A stretch of 64,000 bases of DNA from VRUE01 sp963716245 (GTDB lineage: Bacteria > Actinomycetota > Thermoleophilia > Solirubrobacterales > 70-9), in contig OY970300.1 of the NCBI GenBank assembly GCA_963716245.1, positions 2,356,001 through 2,420,000 on the forward strand. Reading direction: 5' to 3'. The notes beneath the pieces are model-generated. The model searched no databases, was not told where the DNA came from, and saw only the letters and a list, made by a program, of their open reading frames with translations. A program made the translations under genes and the position numbers. Of the stretch, positions 27,855 through 36,288 are shown piece by piece. Position 1 is the first letter of the stretch. Each line of letters begins with the position of its first letter.

Positions 27855-29546
27855 CTACCCCCCGGCCTCCGGCGGGCGGCGCGCCGCGCGGTAGCGGCGG
27901 ATCAGCGCGTTGGTCGAGCTGTCGTGGCGCAGGTCCGGCTCGTCCTCGGCCTGCAGCTCCGGCACGATCGCCTTGGCGAGCTGCTTGCCGAGCTCGACGC
28001 CCCACTGGTCGAAGGAGTCGATCCCCCAGACCGCGCCCTGCACGAAGGTGCTGTGCTCGTAGAGGGCGACGAGCGCTCCCAGCGTGAAGGGGTCGAGCCG
28101 CTCGGCGAGGATCGTGTTCGAGGGGCGGTTGCCCTCCATCACCCGGTGCGGCACCACGTCCTCCGCCGTCCCCTCTGCCCGCACCTCCTCCTCGGTCCTG
28201 CCGAAGGCGAGCGCCTCCCCTTGGGCGAAGACGTTCGAGACGAGCAGGTCGTGGTGCTCGCCGAGCGGATTGTTGGAGCGCAGGAAGCCGACGAAGTCGC
28301 ACGGGACGAGGCGCGTGCCTTGGTGGAGCAGCTGGTAGAAGGAGTGCTGGCCGTTGGTGCCCGGCTCGCCCCAGTAGACGGCGCCGGTGTCGTAGTCGAC
28401 CCGCGCCCCGTCGAGCGTCACGTGCTTGCCGTTGGACTCCATCGTCAGCTGCTGGAGGTAGGCGGGGAAGCGGTGCAGGTACTGGTCGTAGGGGAGGACG
28501 GCGCAGGTCTCGGCCCCGAAGAAGCCCCCGTACCAGACCGAGAGCAGGCCGAGCAGCGCCGGCAGGTTGCGCTCCAGCGGCGCCTCGCGGAAGTGCTCGT
28601 CGATCGCGTGGAAACCGGCGAGCAGCTCGGCGAAGCGCTCCGGGCCGATCGCCAACATCGTCGAGAGGCCGATCGCCGAGTCCATCGAGTAGCGGCCGCC
28701 GACCCAGTCCCAGAAGCCGAACATGTTGTCGGTGTCGATGCCGAACTCGGCGACGCCCGCGGCGTTGGTCGAGACGGCGACGAAGTGCCTGGCCACCGCC
28801 GACTCCTCGCCGCCCAGGCCAGCCAGCAGCCACTCGCGCGCGGTGCGCGCGTTGGTCATCGTCTCCACCGTCGTGAACGTCTTCGAGGAGACGACGAACA
28901 GCGTCTCGGCCGGATCGAGGTCCCGGATCGTCTCGACGAAGTCGGTGCCGTCGACGTTGGAGACGAAGCGGAACGCCATCCCGCGGTCGCTGTAGTGGCG
29001 CAGCGCCTCGTAGGCCATCCTCGGGCCGAGGTCGGAGCCGCCGATGCCGACGTTGACGACGCTGCGGATCGGCCGCCCCGTGTGCCCCGTCCACTCGCCG
29101 GAGCGGACCCGCTCGGCGAACGCCGCCATCCGGTCGAGCACCCCGTGCACCTGCTGGACGACATCGACGCCGTCGACGACGAGCGAGCGCTCGCGCGGCA
29201 TCCGCAGCGCGACGTGCAGGACCGAGCGGCCCTCCGAGACGTTGATCCGCTCGCCCCGGAACATCGCCTCGCGGCGCTCCTCGACACCGCGCTCGCGGGC
29301 GAGGCCCGTCAGCAGCTCGATCGTCTCGTCGACCACCCGGTTCTTCGAGTAGTCGAGGTGGAGGCCGGCTCCGTCGGCGACGAGCCGCTCGCCGCGCCCG
29401 GGGTCCGCGGCGAAGAGGTCGCGCAGATGGCGGTCGCGCACCTCGCCGAAGTGACGCTCCAACGCCCGCCAGGCGGCGCCGTCGCGCAGGCTCTCGGTCT
29501 CGTGAGCCACGCGGCGGACCCTAGCTGGCCGACGGGCCTGAAACAT
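27855..29546 (-). CDS. pgi: Glucose-6-phosphate isomerase
   Basis: The protein has up to 563 residues. It interconverts glucose-6-phosphate and fructose-6-phosphate. Family signatures are VNVGIGGSDLGPRMAYEAL, SSKTFTT (phosphate binding), WGEPGTNGQHSFYQLLHQG (catalytic Glu and His) and the C-terminal SSTNALIRRYR lysine-site region. The ATG at 29546 gives a basic 12-residue leader. A GTG at 29510 (VAHETES) is an equally plausible start. It leads the pgi-cydAB operon and lies near other sugar-phosphate genes in this window (rpiA, pgl, gnd, zwf). Confidence 0.96.
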   Translation of the reverse strand: MFQARRPARVRRVAHETESLRDGAAWRALERHFGEVRDRHLRDLFAADPGRGERLVADGAGLHLDYSKNRVVDETIELLTGLARERGVEERREAMFRGERINVSEGRSVLHVALRMPRERSLVVDGVDVVQQVHGVLDRMAAFAERVRSGEWTGHTGRPIRSVVNVGIGGSDLGPRMAYEALRHYSDRGMAFRFVSNVDGTDFVETIRDLDPAETLFVVSSKTFTTVETMTNARTAREWLLAGLGGEESAVARHFVAVSTNAAGVAEFGIDTDNMFGFWDWVGGRYSMDSAIGLSTMLAIGPERFAELLAGFHAIDEHFREAPLERNLPALLGLLSVWYGGFFGAETCAVLPYDQYLHRFPAYLQQLTMESNGKHVTLDGARVDYDTGAVYWGEPGTNGQHSFYQLLHQGTRLVPCDFVGFLRSNNPLGEHHDLLVSNVFAQGEALAFGRTEEEVRAEGTAEDVVPHRVMEGNRPSNTILAERLDPFTLGALVALYEHSTFVQGAVWGIDSFDQWGVELGKQLAKAIVPELQAEDEPDLRHDSSTNALIRRYRAARRPPEAGG

Positions 29547-29579
29547 GGCTCCCGACGACGGGTTTCGGCCCGTCGGCGT

Positions 29580-31442
29580 TCAGGGTTCAATCCGGGTGAC
29601 GGTCCCCTCACGGTTGTCGGCAACCCAGACGGCGTCTTCACCGACGGCGACGGCACCCGGGGCGGCACCGACCTCGATCGGATCGCCGACCGGCTCACCG
29701 GTCTCCATCGAGATCCGCGTTACCGTCCCGTCGCGGGAGTTGGCGACCCAGACGGCGTCGGTGCCGGCGTCGATCCCGCCTGGGCCGGCGCCGACCGGTA
29801 TCGGCTCGCCGAACAGCGAGCGCGTCGCCGGGTCGATTCTCGTCACGGTGTCGCCGCGCGTGTTGGCGACCCAGACGAGGCCTCCGCCGACCGTAATCCC
29901 GGCAGGACCCCGACCGACCGGCGTCGGCGGACCCGGCTCGGCGCTGCCGAGGTCGATGCGCCGCACCGTCCCGGTCGAGGCGCTGCTGACCCAGAGGCCG
30001 CCCGCCCCGACCGCGAGCCGCAGGGGCGCCGCGTGGGGCGCGATGCCTTTTCTGAAGACGCGCCCTCCCGTCGCGTTGATGGCCGTGATGCCGCGCCCGT
30101 CTTCATCGGCAATCCAGACCCGGCCGCCGCCGACCGCGATCGGCCCAGGCCTCCCTCCGACCTCGATCGAGTCCCGAACGCCCCCGCCCGGACCGAGCTC
30201 GACGACACGGCCGAGCCGTGGGAACGAGATCCAGATCGAGCCCTCGCCGGCGGCGACTCCCGACGGCCGGGCATTGAGACGCAGGGGAGTGCCGATGAGC
30301 CGCCCCGACCGGGGCGCCAGCGACGAGAGCGTGCCGTCGGAAGCGCTCGTCACCCAGACCGCTCCTTCCCCGGTGGCGAGCCGCAGCGGCCCTCGGCCGA
30401 CCTCGGCTGGGTCCGAGACCGAGACGTCGTCGCCGCCGAACAGCAGCAGGACGGCCGCAATCGCCCCGGCGACGGCGACGACGGCGAGAAAGAACCCGCC
30501 GAGGAACCCCACCGCGATCGGCCGCCGCCAGCGGCTCAGTCCAGGCCCGCGCCCGGGGACGTGCCGTCTGTTTCGTGCCCATATGGGCACCGAAGAGACG
30601 GCACGTCCCCGGGCCGGCTGTTCGGAGCGGTCCGACAGCACCCGCGTCGCGGCGGGCGTGGCGCCCTGTCTCTCCCGGGCCGCCTCGATCAGCGCGCCGG
30701 CGCTCGGGTAGCGCTCGACGGGGTCCTTCGCGACGGCGCGCTCGATCACCCGGTCGAGCCCGCGAGGCATCTCCGGCTCGGCGTCCCCGGCCCGCCGCGC
30801 GAACGGCGCGACCCCGGTCACCGCCTCGTAGAGCACGCAGCCGAGCGAGTAGACGTCGGCCGCCGGGCCGATCCGCGCGCCCTGCCACTGCTCGGGCGAC
30901 ATGTATTCGGCCGTGCCGGCGATCGAGGCGCCGCTGAGCGCGCCGCTCTCGTCCAGCGCCTTGGCGAGGCCGAAGTCCGAGAGGTAGGCGCGGTCGCCCT
31001 CCAGCAGGATGTTGTGCGGCTTGACGTCGCGGTGCACGACCCCGGCCGCGTGGGCCGCGTCGAGCGCGGCGGCGACCTGCGCGAGCAGGTCGATCGCCTC
31101 GGCCGGGGGGAGCGGCCCGCCCGCCGCGATCCGTTTCTTCAGGTCCCCGCCGCCGACCAGGCGCATCGCGACGATCAGCTCGCCGTCCTCCTCGCGGGCG
31201 TCGTAGACCGGCACGACGCCCGGGTGGTCGAGCCGGGCGGCGAGGCGCGACTCGCGCAGGAAGCGCTCCCGGAACCCCTCCTGCTCGGCAAGGTGCCGGG
31301 CGATCACCTTGAGGGCGACCGGCCGTTCGAGCGCCAGGTGCGTCGCCCTGTAGACGACCCCCATGCCGCCGCGGGCGATCAGCGCGTCGATCCGGTAGCC
31401 CGCGAGGGTCGTGCCGACGGCCGGGTCGCCGGAGGTGTCCAC
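29580..31442 (-). CDS. Membrane Ser/Thr protein kinase with extracellular beta-propeller sensor
   Basis: The protein has 620 residues. The kinase domain spans about 15-260, with glycine loop ARGGMGVV, Lys45, Glu64, HRD 137-139, DFG 156-158 and SPE 182-184, so it should be active. A basic linker (about 270-305) leads to one membrane helix (308-335). The outside part (340-620) is a propeller of about six blades with repeats such as VWVANSRDGTVTRI, like YVTN or virginiamycin-B-lyase-type propellers. This is the PknD-like plan: a ligand-binding propeller outside and a kinase inside. Start is GTG with a TATAAC box 7 bases upstream, so the transcript is probably leaderless. A 64-base palindrome lies in the linker. 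Confidence 0.94.
   Translation of the reverse strand: MDTSGDPAVGTTLAGYRIDALIARGGMGVVYRATHLALERPVALKVIARHLAEQEGFRERFLRESRLAARLDHPGVVPVYDAREEDGELIVAMRLVGGGDLKKRIAAGGPLPPAEAIDLLAQVAAALDAAHAAGVVHRDVKPHNILLEGDRAYLSDFGLAKALDESGALSGASIAGTAEYMSPEQWQGARIGPAADVYSLGCVLYEAVTGVAPFARRAGDAEPEMPRGLDRVIERAVAKDPVERYPSAGALIEAARERQGATPAATRVLSDRSEQPARGRAVSSVPIWARNRRHVPGRGPGLSRWRRPIAVGFLGGFFLAVVAVAGAIAAVLLLFGGDDVSVSDPAEVGRGPLRLATGEGAVWVTSASDGTLSSLAPRSGRLIGTPLRLNARPSGVAAGEGSIWISFPRLGRVVELGPGGGVRDSIEVGGRPGPIAVGGGRVWIADEDGRGITAINATGGRVFRKGIAPHAAPLRLAVGAGGLWVSSASTGTVRRIDLGSAEPGPPTPVGRGPAGITVGGGLVWVANTRGDTVTRIDPATRSLFGEPIPVGAGPGGIDAGTDAVWVANSRDGTVTRISMETGEPVGDPIEVGAAPGAVAVGEDAVWVADNREGTVTRIEP
30551..30614. repeat. Long nested palindrome inside kinase gene
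   Basis: Perfect 19-base arms at 30551-30569 and 30596-30614 flank a 26-base centre that itself contains a perfect 16-base palindrome, GTGCCCATATGGGCAC (30575-30590). It encodes kinase residues about 277-297, between the kinase domain and the membrane helix. The arm core GGACGTGCCG recurs in the palindrome at 55689-55740. Confidence 0.9.
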
Positions 31443-31449
31443 GTTCAGC

Positions 31450-31455
31450 GTTATA
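31450..31455 (-). promoter_or_regulatory. -10 box of the propeller kinase gene, leaderless type
   Basis: TATAAC on the minus strand lies 7 bases before the GTG at 31442. It is AT-rich in a GC-rich setting. No clear -35 is seen. Confidence 0.55.
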
Positions 31456-31554
31456 TCGCCGCCCGAGGACCCGGCGGACCCGTGGAGCAGGACGCCACCG
31501 CGAGGAACCGGCGGACCCGGGGCCGTCAGGACGCTGCCCGACGGCCCCGGAATC

Positions 31555-31573
31555 GCGCCGGTACTACCGGCGC
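31555..31573. other. Perfect inverted repeat between TolB-like and kinase genes
   Basis: Arms GCGCCGGTA and TACCGGCGC (9 bases each) are separated by one base, 5 bases beyond the TolB-like stop. It could be an operator for the downstream kinase or a processing hairpin. There is no T-run for a classic terminator. Confidence 0.5.
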
Positions 31574-31577
31574 CGTC

Positions 31578-32621
31578 CTAACGGACCGGCTGCCATGCGA
31601 TCACCGGACCGATGGCGGTGCCGTCTTTCTCGGAGGGCTCGAGGCCCTGCGCAAGGGTCGTCTGACGACGCGTGGCGACGTCGATCGCGACCAGCGACTG
31701 CTGCTCTTCGACCGCGACGAAGGCCGCGACCTTGCGCCCGTCCGAGGAGAAGACGCCGTTGGTCTCCGACTCGTCGGGGAGCTGGGCGAGCTTGCTGGCG
31801 CGCCCCGGGCCGATCCGCTTCGCCCAGAGGCCCTGGGAGCGGCGGAAGAGGAGCAGGCGGCCGTTCGGCGCGACGTCTTCGACGTAGGCCGAGCCGACGC
31901 CTTTGACCAGCGGCTTCACCCGGCTGCCGTCGCGCCGCATCGTGTAGATGTCGGCGTAGGCGGCTGGCCCCTCGGTGTTCTCGCCGCGGCTGAAGACGAT
32001 GCCGCCGGCGAAGTAGCGGGGGTTGAACTCGTCGACGCCGGTACGGCTCAGCCGAACGAGGCCGGCGCCCGAGGGACGGATCGAGTAGATGTCGTCGCGC
32101 CGGTTGACGCCGCCCTCGCTGTCGCGGACGAAGACGATCAGCCGGCCGTCGGCCGAGAAGTCCGCCTGGCGGTCGTCGGCGGGGCCGCTGGTCAGCGCGC
32201 GCAGGCCGCCGCCCAGTACCCGCACGACGTGGAGATCGCCCTGCCCGTCGGCCGAGGAGCGCCGCTGGAAGACGACGCGCTTGCCGTCGGGCGAGACGAT
32301 CGGTGCGGAATCGAGCGCGGGACCGCTGGTCAGGTGACGCAGGCCCGAGCCGTCGGGGCGAACCGAGAACAGGTCGCCGCCCCGCACGAAGGCAATCGTG
32401 CGACCGTCCGGCGAGAAGGCCGGTTCGGTGTCGGTCGGGTCGTCGGTCAGCTGGTTGAGCCGGCCGCCGCGGACGGCGAACAGGCCGCCTTTGGCGACGC
32501 CCTCGACCACGGTCGATTTCGAGTAGACGACCGCGCCGCCCGACGGCGCCGCGGCGGCCGCCGCCGGGATGGCGAGGGTCAGGAGAACGGCGAACAGGGT
32601 GGTTATCGATCTATGGCGCAT
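31578..32621 (-). CDS. Secreted TolB/PD40-like beta-propeller protein
   Basis: The protein has 347 residues. A signal peptide (RHRSITTLFAVLLTLAIPAAA) is followed by about six propeller blades with repeated FSPDGRTIAFV, VSPDGKRVVF, FSADGRLIVFV and FSSDGRKVAAF. These match the TolB C-terminal/PD40 repeat. Such domains bind proteins or glycans in the envelope; no catalytic residues are expected. Start is the ATG at 32621 with AAAGGAAA upstream, and a longer frame to 32810 is rejected as Arg-rich leader. It lies upstream of the propeller kinase on the same strand. Confidence 0.88.
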   Translation of the reverse strand: MRHRSITTLFAVLLTLAIPAAAAAAPSGGAVVYSKSTVVEGVAKGGLFAVRGGRLNQLTDDPTDTEPAFSPDGRTIAFVRGGDLFSVRPDGSGLRHLTSGPALDSAPIVSPDGKRVVFQRRSSADGQGDLHVVRVLGGGLRALTSGPADDRQADFSADGRLIVFVRDSEGGVNRRDDIYSIRPSGAGLVRLSRTGVDEFNPRYFAGGIVFSRGENTEGPAAYADIYTMRRDGSRVKPLVKGVGSAYVEDVAPNGRLLLFRRSQGLWAKRIGPGRASKLAQLPDESETNGVFSSDGRKVAAFVAVEEQQSLVAIDVATRRQTTLAQGLEPSEKDGTAIGPVIAWQPVR

Positions 32622-32754
32622 GGCATTTCCTTTCGATCGGGTTGGAGTTGGAGCTGCGCCACCGATGCTCGACGCCGGCGCCGTGCGCGAAAACGACTTC
32701 CGCGGCACTCGCCGGGCCGCGTCTGGCCCGGTTCGGGCCACCCTGCGCGAACGA

Positions 32755-33840
32755 CTACGAGGGACGGTGAAGCTGCGAGACGTGGAGGTCGTCGCAGCCG
32801 AACCAAGCATCGAAGGGATCGATCCAGGCCTCGTCGAATCCGGGGCCGCAGAGCACCCTGTCGCGAACCCCGCGGCCGGAGAGGATGTGATCGTTGCCCC
32901 GACCGCCGGCGAGGAGATCGAGCTGCGTGTCGTCTTCGTTGGTGTGGGCGTCCCAGATCCAGTCGCCGCCGCGGCCGCCTCGCACCTCGTCCCGACCGGC
33001 GCCGGCGAAGACGAAGTCCCGGCCGCCGCGACCGAAGATCAGATCGTCGCCCGCTTCGCCTTCGAGGTGGTCGCCTCTCTGGCTGCCGAAGAGGTAGTCC
33101 TTGCCTTCTCCGCCGAGCAGGACCAGCGGCGACACCGAGAGCGGCCCGAGCAGGCCCGACCCACCCGCCGCGAGGAGCTTGTCGGCACCGCCGTATCCGT
33201 CGATTTTCACAATCGCCCGCCGTGGCCTGGTGACGATCACGTCCGGGTCCCTGTAGGAGAGGTCTTCGCCGACGTTGAGGTTGATCCCGGCGATCGCGCC
33301 TCGCCGGCTCACGGAGGTGACCAGGTCGGCACGGACGTCCGCGGCGACGATCACGTCGGCACGGGCCGTGCCGAGAACGTGGACGTTAGGGCGATGCTTA
33401 CCCGTTCGGGGGATCTGGATCGAGACCTCGATCTCGTCGCCCGCGACCTCGTCCGTCGCTCCCGGCTCGAGCCTCCCGCCGCGCTCGTCGATCAGGACCT
33501 GGCCCAGGTCGGGCGGCGCGTCGTAGGCGATGCGGTCGACGGTCGTCACGGTGGGCGTGCCGCCCGAGCACTCGATCGTCCGATCCTTGAGCCATCCGTT
33601 GGATTTCGCCAGCGAGACGACGATCTCGTCGCCGTCGCGGGAGATCGCAACGTTTCCGGTCCCGTCGATCTCGAGCATGTTGCCGACCGGCCCCGGAGCT
33701 CCAGTCTCGACGTAGCGGCAGGCGAGCGTCGCCGGGACGGCGAGCGCAGTGGTGGGCACAGCGCAGAAGGTCGACAGCACGATCGCCGCGGACATCGCCA
33801 CGAGTCGCATCCTCTGCCTGGCTCCGCTCCGGCTGCGCAC
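32755..33840 (-). CDS. Secreted protein with RTX-type calcium-binding repeats
   Basis: The protein has 361 residues from a GTG (ATG at 33810 is possible). It has a signal peptide ending TTALA. The middle part is beta-rich without recognised motif. Residues about 245-320 hold tandem RTX-like nonapeptides of the GGxGxDxhx type (LGGEGKDYLFG, EGEAGDDLIFGRGGRDFVF, GGRGGDWIW, AGGRGNDHILSG). These form a calcium-binding beta-roll outside the cell. The last 40 residues carry two cysteines. Function of the N-terminal domain is unknown. It is not close to a type I secretion system in this window, so export is probably by Sec. Confidence 0.82.
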   Translation of the reverse strand: MRSRSGARQRMRLVAMSAAIVLSTFCAVPTTALAVPATLACRYVETGAPGPVGNMLEIDGTGNVAISRDGDEIVVSLAKSNGWLKDRTIECSGGTPTVTTVDRIAYDAPPDLGQVLIDERGGRLEPGATDEVAGDEIEVSIQIPRTGKHRPNVHVLGTARADVIVAADVRADLVTSVSRRGAIAGINLNVGEDLSYRDPDVIVTRPRRAIVKIDGYGGADKLLAAGGSGLLGPLSVSPLVLLGGEGKDYLFGSQRGDHLEGEAGDDLIFGRGGRDFVFAGAGRDEVRGGRGGDWIWDAHTNEDDTQLDLLAGGRGNDHILSGRGVRDRVLCGPGFDEAWIDPFDAWFGCDDLHVSQLHRPS

Positions 33841-33919
33841 GACTCCATCCTGCCCCCCGGAGGCGATCCGGCAAACGCCAACGGTGGCCGGGACCGGGTC
33901 GCGTCTGGCCGTCGTCGGG

Positions 33920-34507
33920 TCAGCCGGCGCGGTCGAGGCCGAGCTCGATCACGCGTGCGGCGATCAGCCGCGGGCGCTCGCGCCCGGCGTCGCCCGGAAC
34001 GTCGAGCTTGGCGGCGAGCGCGTCGAGGCGGCGCTGCGCCGTGCGCTCGCTGACGTGGAGCGCCTCGGCCAGCTCGGCGCGGGTGGCGGGGCGACCCGCG
34101 AAGGCGCCCTCGCTGCGGTAGGGGGCGACCAGTGCGGCCGCCGTCGCGCGCTCCTCCTCGCTCAGCGGCACTGAAGGCTCCCGCGCCGCGACCGTCTCGC
34201 CGCCGCGCCCCGGTTCCGGGATCGCCACCTCGAGGCGCTGGGAGCCGACGATCAGGGTGTCGCCGTTGCGCAGGCGGCGGGGCCGGTCGAGCGGCTCGCC
34301 GTTCAGCGCCGTGCCGTTGCGGCTGTCGAGATCGGTCGCCATCAGGACGCCGGCGCGGCTGTCGATCTCGAGGTGGTGCCGGGAGACCGCGTCGTCGTCG
34401 AGCGCGATCTCGGCCTCGGGGTCGCGACCGACGACGGTCCGGCCCTCGCGCAGGGGAAAGGAGTGCGGCTCGCCGGCCTTCCCGGTCACCCAGATCCGTG
34501 CGTCCAT
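33920..34507 (-). CDS. FHA-domain protein with C-terminal winged-helix-like domain
   Basis: The protein has 195 residues from the ATG at 34507. An FHA domain (about 8-95) has the phosphothreonine-binding elements VGRDPEAEI, SRHHLEI and SRNGTALNG. A linker follows, then a helix-turn-helix (about 140-180, RAELAEALHVSERTAQRRLDAL). FHA domains read phosphothreonine made by Ser/Thr kinases, so this may be a transcription regulator downstream of a kinase such as the one at 29580-31442. That link is inference. It is divergent from rpiA with only 27 bases between starts. Confidence 0.88.
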   Translation of the reverse strand: MDARIWVTGKAGEPHSFPLREGRTVVGRDPEAEIALDDDAVSRHHLEIDSRAGVLMATDLDSRNGTALNGEPLDRPRRLRNGDTLIVGSQRLEVAIPEPGRGGETVAAREPSVPLSEEERATAAALVAPYRSEGAFAGRPATRAELAEALHVSERTAQRRLDALAAKLDVPGDAGRERPRLIAARVIELGLDRAG

Positions 34508-34534
34508 CGCCGAGCGAGCATAGAGTCCCGGCCA

Positions 34535-35179
34535 GTGGGAGCCGACGACGAGAAGCGCCTCGCCGCCGAGGCGGCGGCGGAGCTGGTCGAGGACGGGATG
34601 ACGATCGGCCTCGGCACCGGATCGACCGTCGCCCACCTCCTCCCCGCCATCGCCCGCCGCGGGCTGAACGGGATCCGCTGCGTCGCCACCTCGGTCGCCA
34701 CCGAGCGGCAGGCGCGGGAGCTCGGCATCCCGGTGGAGGAGTTCAGCGAGCTGCGGCGGCTCGACCTCGCGATCGACGGAACCGACCAGGTCACCCCGGA
34801 CGGCTGGCTCGTCAAGGGGGGCGGCGGCGCCCACCTGCGCGAGAAGATCGTCGCCGCCGCGGCCGACCGCTTCGTCGTGATCGCCGACTCGACCAAGCCG
34901 GTCGACTCGCTGAGCGCCCCGATCCCGCTCGAGCTGTTCGCCTTCGGCCTGCGCTCGACCCGCGACCGACTCGGCCCCGAGGTGGCCCTGCGCGACGCGC
35001 CCCGCAGCCCGGACGACGGCGCGATCGCCGACTACCGCGGCCCGATCGGCGACCCCGCCGCCCTCGCCGCGCGCCTCGACGCGGACCCCGGCGTCGCCGC
35101 CCACGGCCTCTTCCCGCCCGAGCTGGTCAGCGAGGTGCTTGTCGCGCGGGAGGGGCAGGTCGTCCGAAGCACGCCGTAG
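34535..35179 (+). CDS. rpiA: Ribose-5-phosphate isomerase A
   Basis: The protein has 214 residues from a GTG at 34535. Substrate-binding motifs are intact: GLGTGSTVAHLL near residue 26, IDGTDQV (catalytic Asp region), KGGGGAHLREK (catalytic Glu in LREK) and IADSTKPVD with the binding Lys. It converts ribose-5-phosphate to ribulose-5-phosphate in the non-oxidative pentose phosphate pathway. The frame is open further upstream, but that part overlaps the divergent FHA gene. Confidence 0.94.
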   Translation: MGADDEKRLAAEAAAELVEDGMTIGLGTGSTVAHLLPAIARRGLNGIRCVATSVATERQARELGIPVEEFSELRRLDLAIDGTDQVTPDGWLVKGGGGAHLREKIVAAAADRFVVIADSTKPVDSLSAPIPLELFAFGLRSTRDRLGPEVALRDAPRSPDDGAIADYRGPIGDPAALAARLDADPGVAAHGLFPPELVSEVLVAREGQVVRSTP

Positions 35180-35198
35180 TGGTACTATCCACCCACTA
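35177..35198 (+). promoter_or_regulatory. Leaderless promoter and inverted repeat of TA-like operon
   Basis: TACTAT (35183-35188) lies 9 bases before the ATG at 35198, so the RNA probably starts at or near the start codon. It is bracketed by TAGTGG (35177-35182) and CCACTA (35193-35198), a 6-base inverted repeat that fits an autoregulatory operator. The left arm overlaps the rpiA stop codon. Confidence 0.55.
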
Positions 35199-35698
35199 TG
35201 GCCTTCATTGTTCCCACCAGGCGCGGCAGGTTCGAGATCCGCGAGTCGCAGTCGACTCCGAAGGGACCGCGTAGCCGCACTCTCGCCTCGTTCACCGAGC
35301 TGGACGAGGAGACGATCGAGAGGGCGCGGTCGAGGGCTTCCAAACCGCTCGACCCGGAAAGCCTGCGGCGCGCGGCGCGAAGGGCAAGCGTGCCGGTCGC
35401 CCGACCGCCGGCCGATCGCGCCGCTCGGGAGCTGATCGCAGAGCTGGGCAAGGGCCGCGCACTCGATCCCACCCTGCGACGCATAGTGCTCGATCTTCTC
35501 CGGTCCGACCGGCGCGAGCGAACGCGGCCCTCGCTCAGACAGGAGGCGGCCGAAGCGGTGGCCGAGTGGATGATTGCGACGTCGGAGGAGAAAGGGAGAG
35601 CGTTGGTGGACCTGCTGCTCCTGGCCGACGCCCTGCCCTCCGGTGGGCGGCGCGGCAAACCGCTCGAGTTTCCCCGGCTCGATTCGAGCGACGAATGA
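35198..35698 (+). CDS. Putative antitoxin-like partner of nucleotidyltransferase
   Basis: The protein has 166 residues and is charged and mostly helical by composition. I recognise no domain. It is followed by the nucleotidyltransferase gene with an ATGA overlap, the arrangement of toxin-antitoxin pairs in which the first gene is the antitoxin. The N-terminus (MAFIVPTRRGRFEIRES) looks like a short beta element. Its promoter carries an inverted repeat, consistent with autoregulation. The role is inferred from context only. Confidence 0.6.
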   Translation: MAFIVPTRRGRFEIRESQSTPKGPRSRTLASFTELDEETIERARSRASKPLDPESLRRAARRASVPVARPPADRAARELIAELGKGRALDPTLRRIVLDLLRSDRRERTRPSLRQEAAEAVAEWMIATSEEKGRALVDLLLLADALPSGGRRGKPLEFPRLDSSDE

Positions 35699-36288
35699 CC
35701 GTCGCCGCTGTCAAGCGAATCGACGGGGACGAGCCGTCGCTGCCCGACAAGGTGGTCGCGATTCACGAAGCGCTCTCCGCGGCGAAGATCCCGCACGCGA
35801 TCGGCGGCGCCCTCGCCCTCGCCTACTACGCCGAGCCACGCGCGACGATCGACGTCGACCTCAACCTCTTCATCCCGGTTACGCGCTGGCGCGAGGCGAT
35901 CGAGGCGCTCGTCGAGCTCGGCATCCAGACCACGGATCTCGATTCGTCTGCTCTGGAACGCGACGGCCAGTGCCGCCTCTGGTGGGGCGACAACCCCGTC
36001 GACCTGTTCTTCGCCTACGACGCGATCCATGACGCGATGCGGGACGAGACGCGGCGGGTGCCGTTCGCGGGAGCGAAGATCCCCATCCTGGCGCCGGAGC
36101 ACCTCGCGGTCTGCAAGGCGATGTTCGACCGCCGCAAGGACTGGCTCGACATCGAGAAGATGATGATCGCCGGCGACGACTTCGACCTGGAGGCGGTCGA
36201 GGGTTGGCTGCGGCGGATGGTGGGGAGGCAGGACGCTCGGCTCGAGCGCCTGGCCGAGCTGAGGGCGAGCCTGACGGAGGAGCGCTAG
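35695..36288 (+). CDS. Nucleotidyltransferase, AbiEii/DUF6036-like toxin candidate
   Basis: The protein has 197 residues from the ATG at 35695. The nucleotidyltransferase core is HAIGGALALAYYAEPRATID followed by VDLNLFI. This GG...(T)xDxDL pattern is shared by AbiEii-type toxins and minimal nucleotidyltransferases; the Asp pair binds metal. The C-terminal half is helical (LAPEHLAVCKAMFDRRKDWLD), typical of this family. AbiEii/MenT proteins add nucleotides to tRNA; the target here is unknown. It is coupled to the upstream gene. Its stop TAG shares the CTAG with the vapC stop on the other strand. Confidence 0.8.
   Translation: MTVAAVKRIDGDEPSLPDKVVAIHEALSAAKIPHAIGGALALAYYAEPRATIDVDLNLFIPVTRWREAIEALVELGIQTTDLDSSALERDGQCRLWWGDNPVDLFFAYDAIHDAMRDETRRVPFAGAKIPILAPEHLAVCKAMFDRRKDWLDIEKMMIAGDDFDLEAVEGWLRRMVGRQDARLERLAELRASLTEER

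Noticed and set aside
26865..33233. Plus-strand open frame of 2,122 codons
   Set aside because: It runs antisense through cydA, pgi, the kinase and TolB-like genes. High GC removes stop codons, and the product has no recognisable domain.
33920..35104. Extended 394-residue version of the FHA protein
   Set aside because: The extra 199 residues are antisense to rpiA. The FHA domain begins right after the ATG at 34507.
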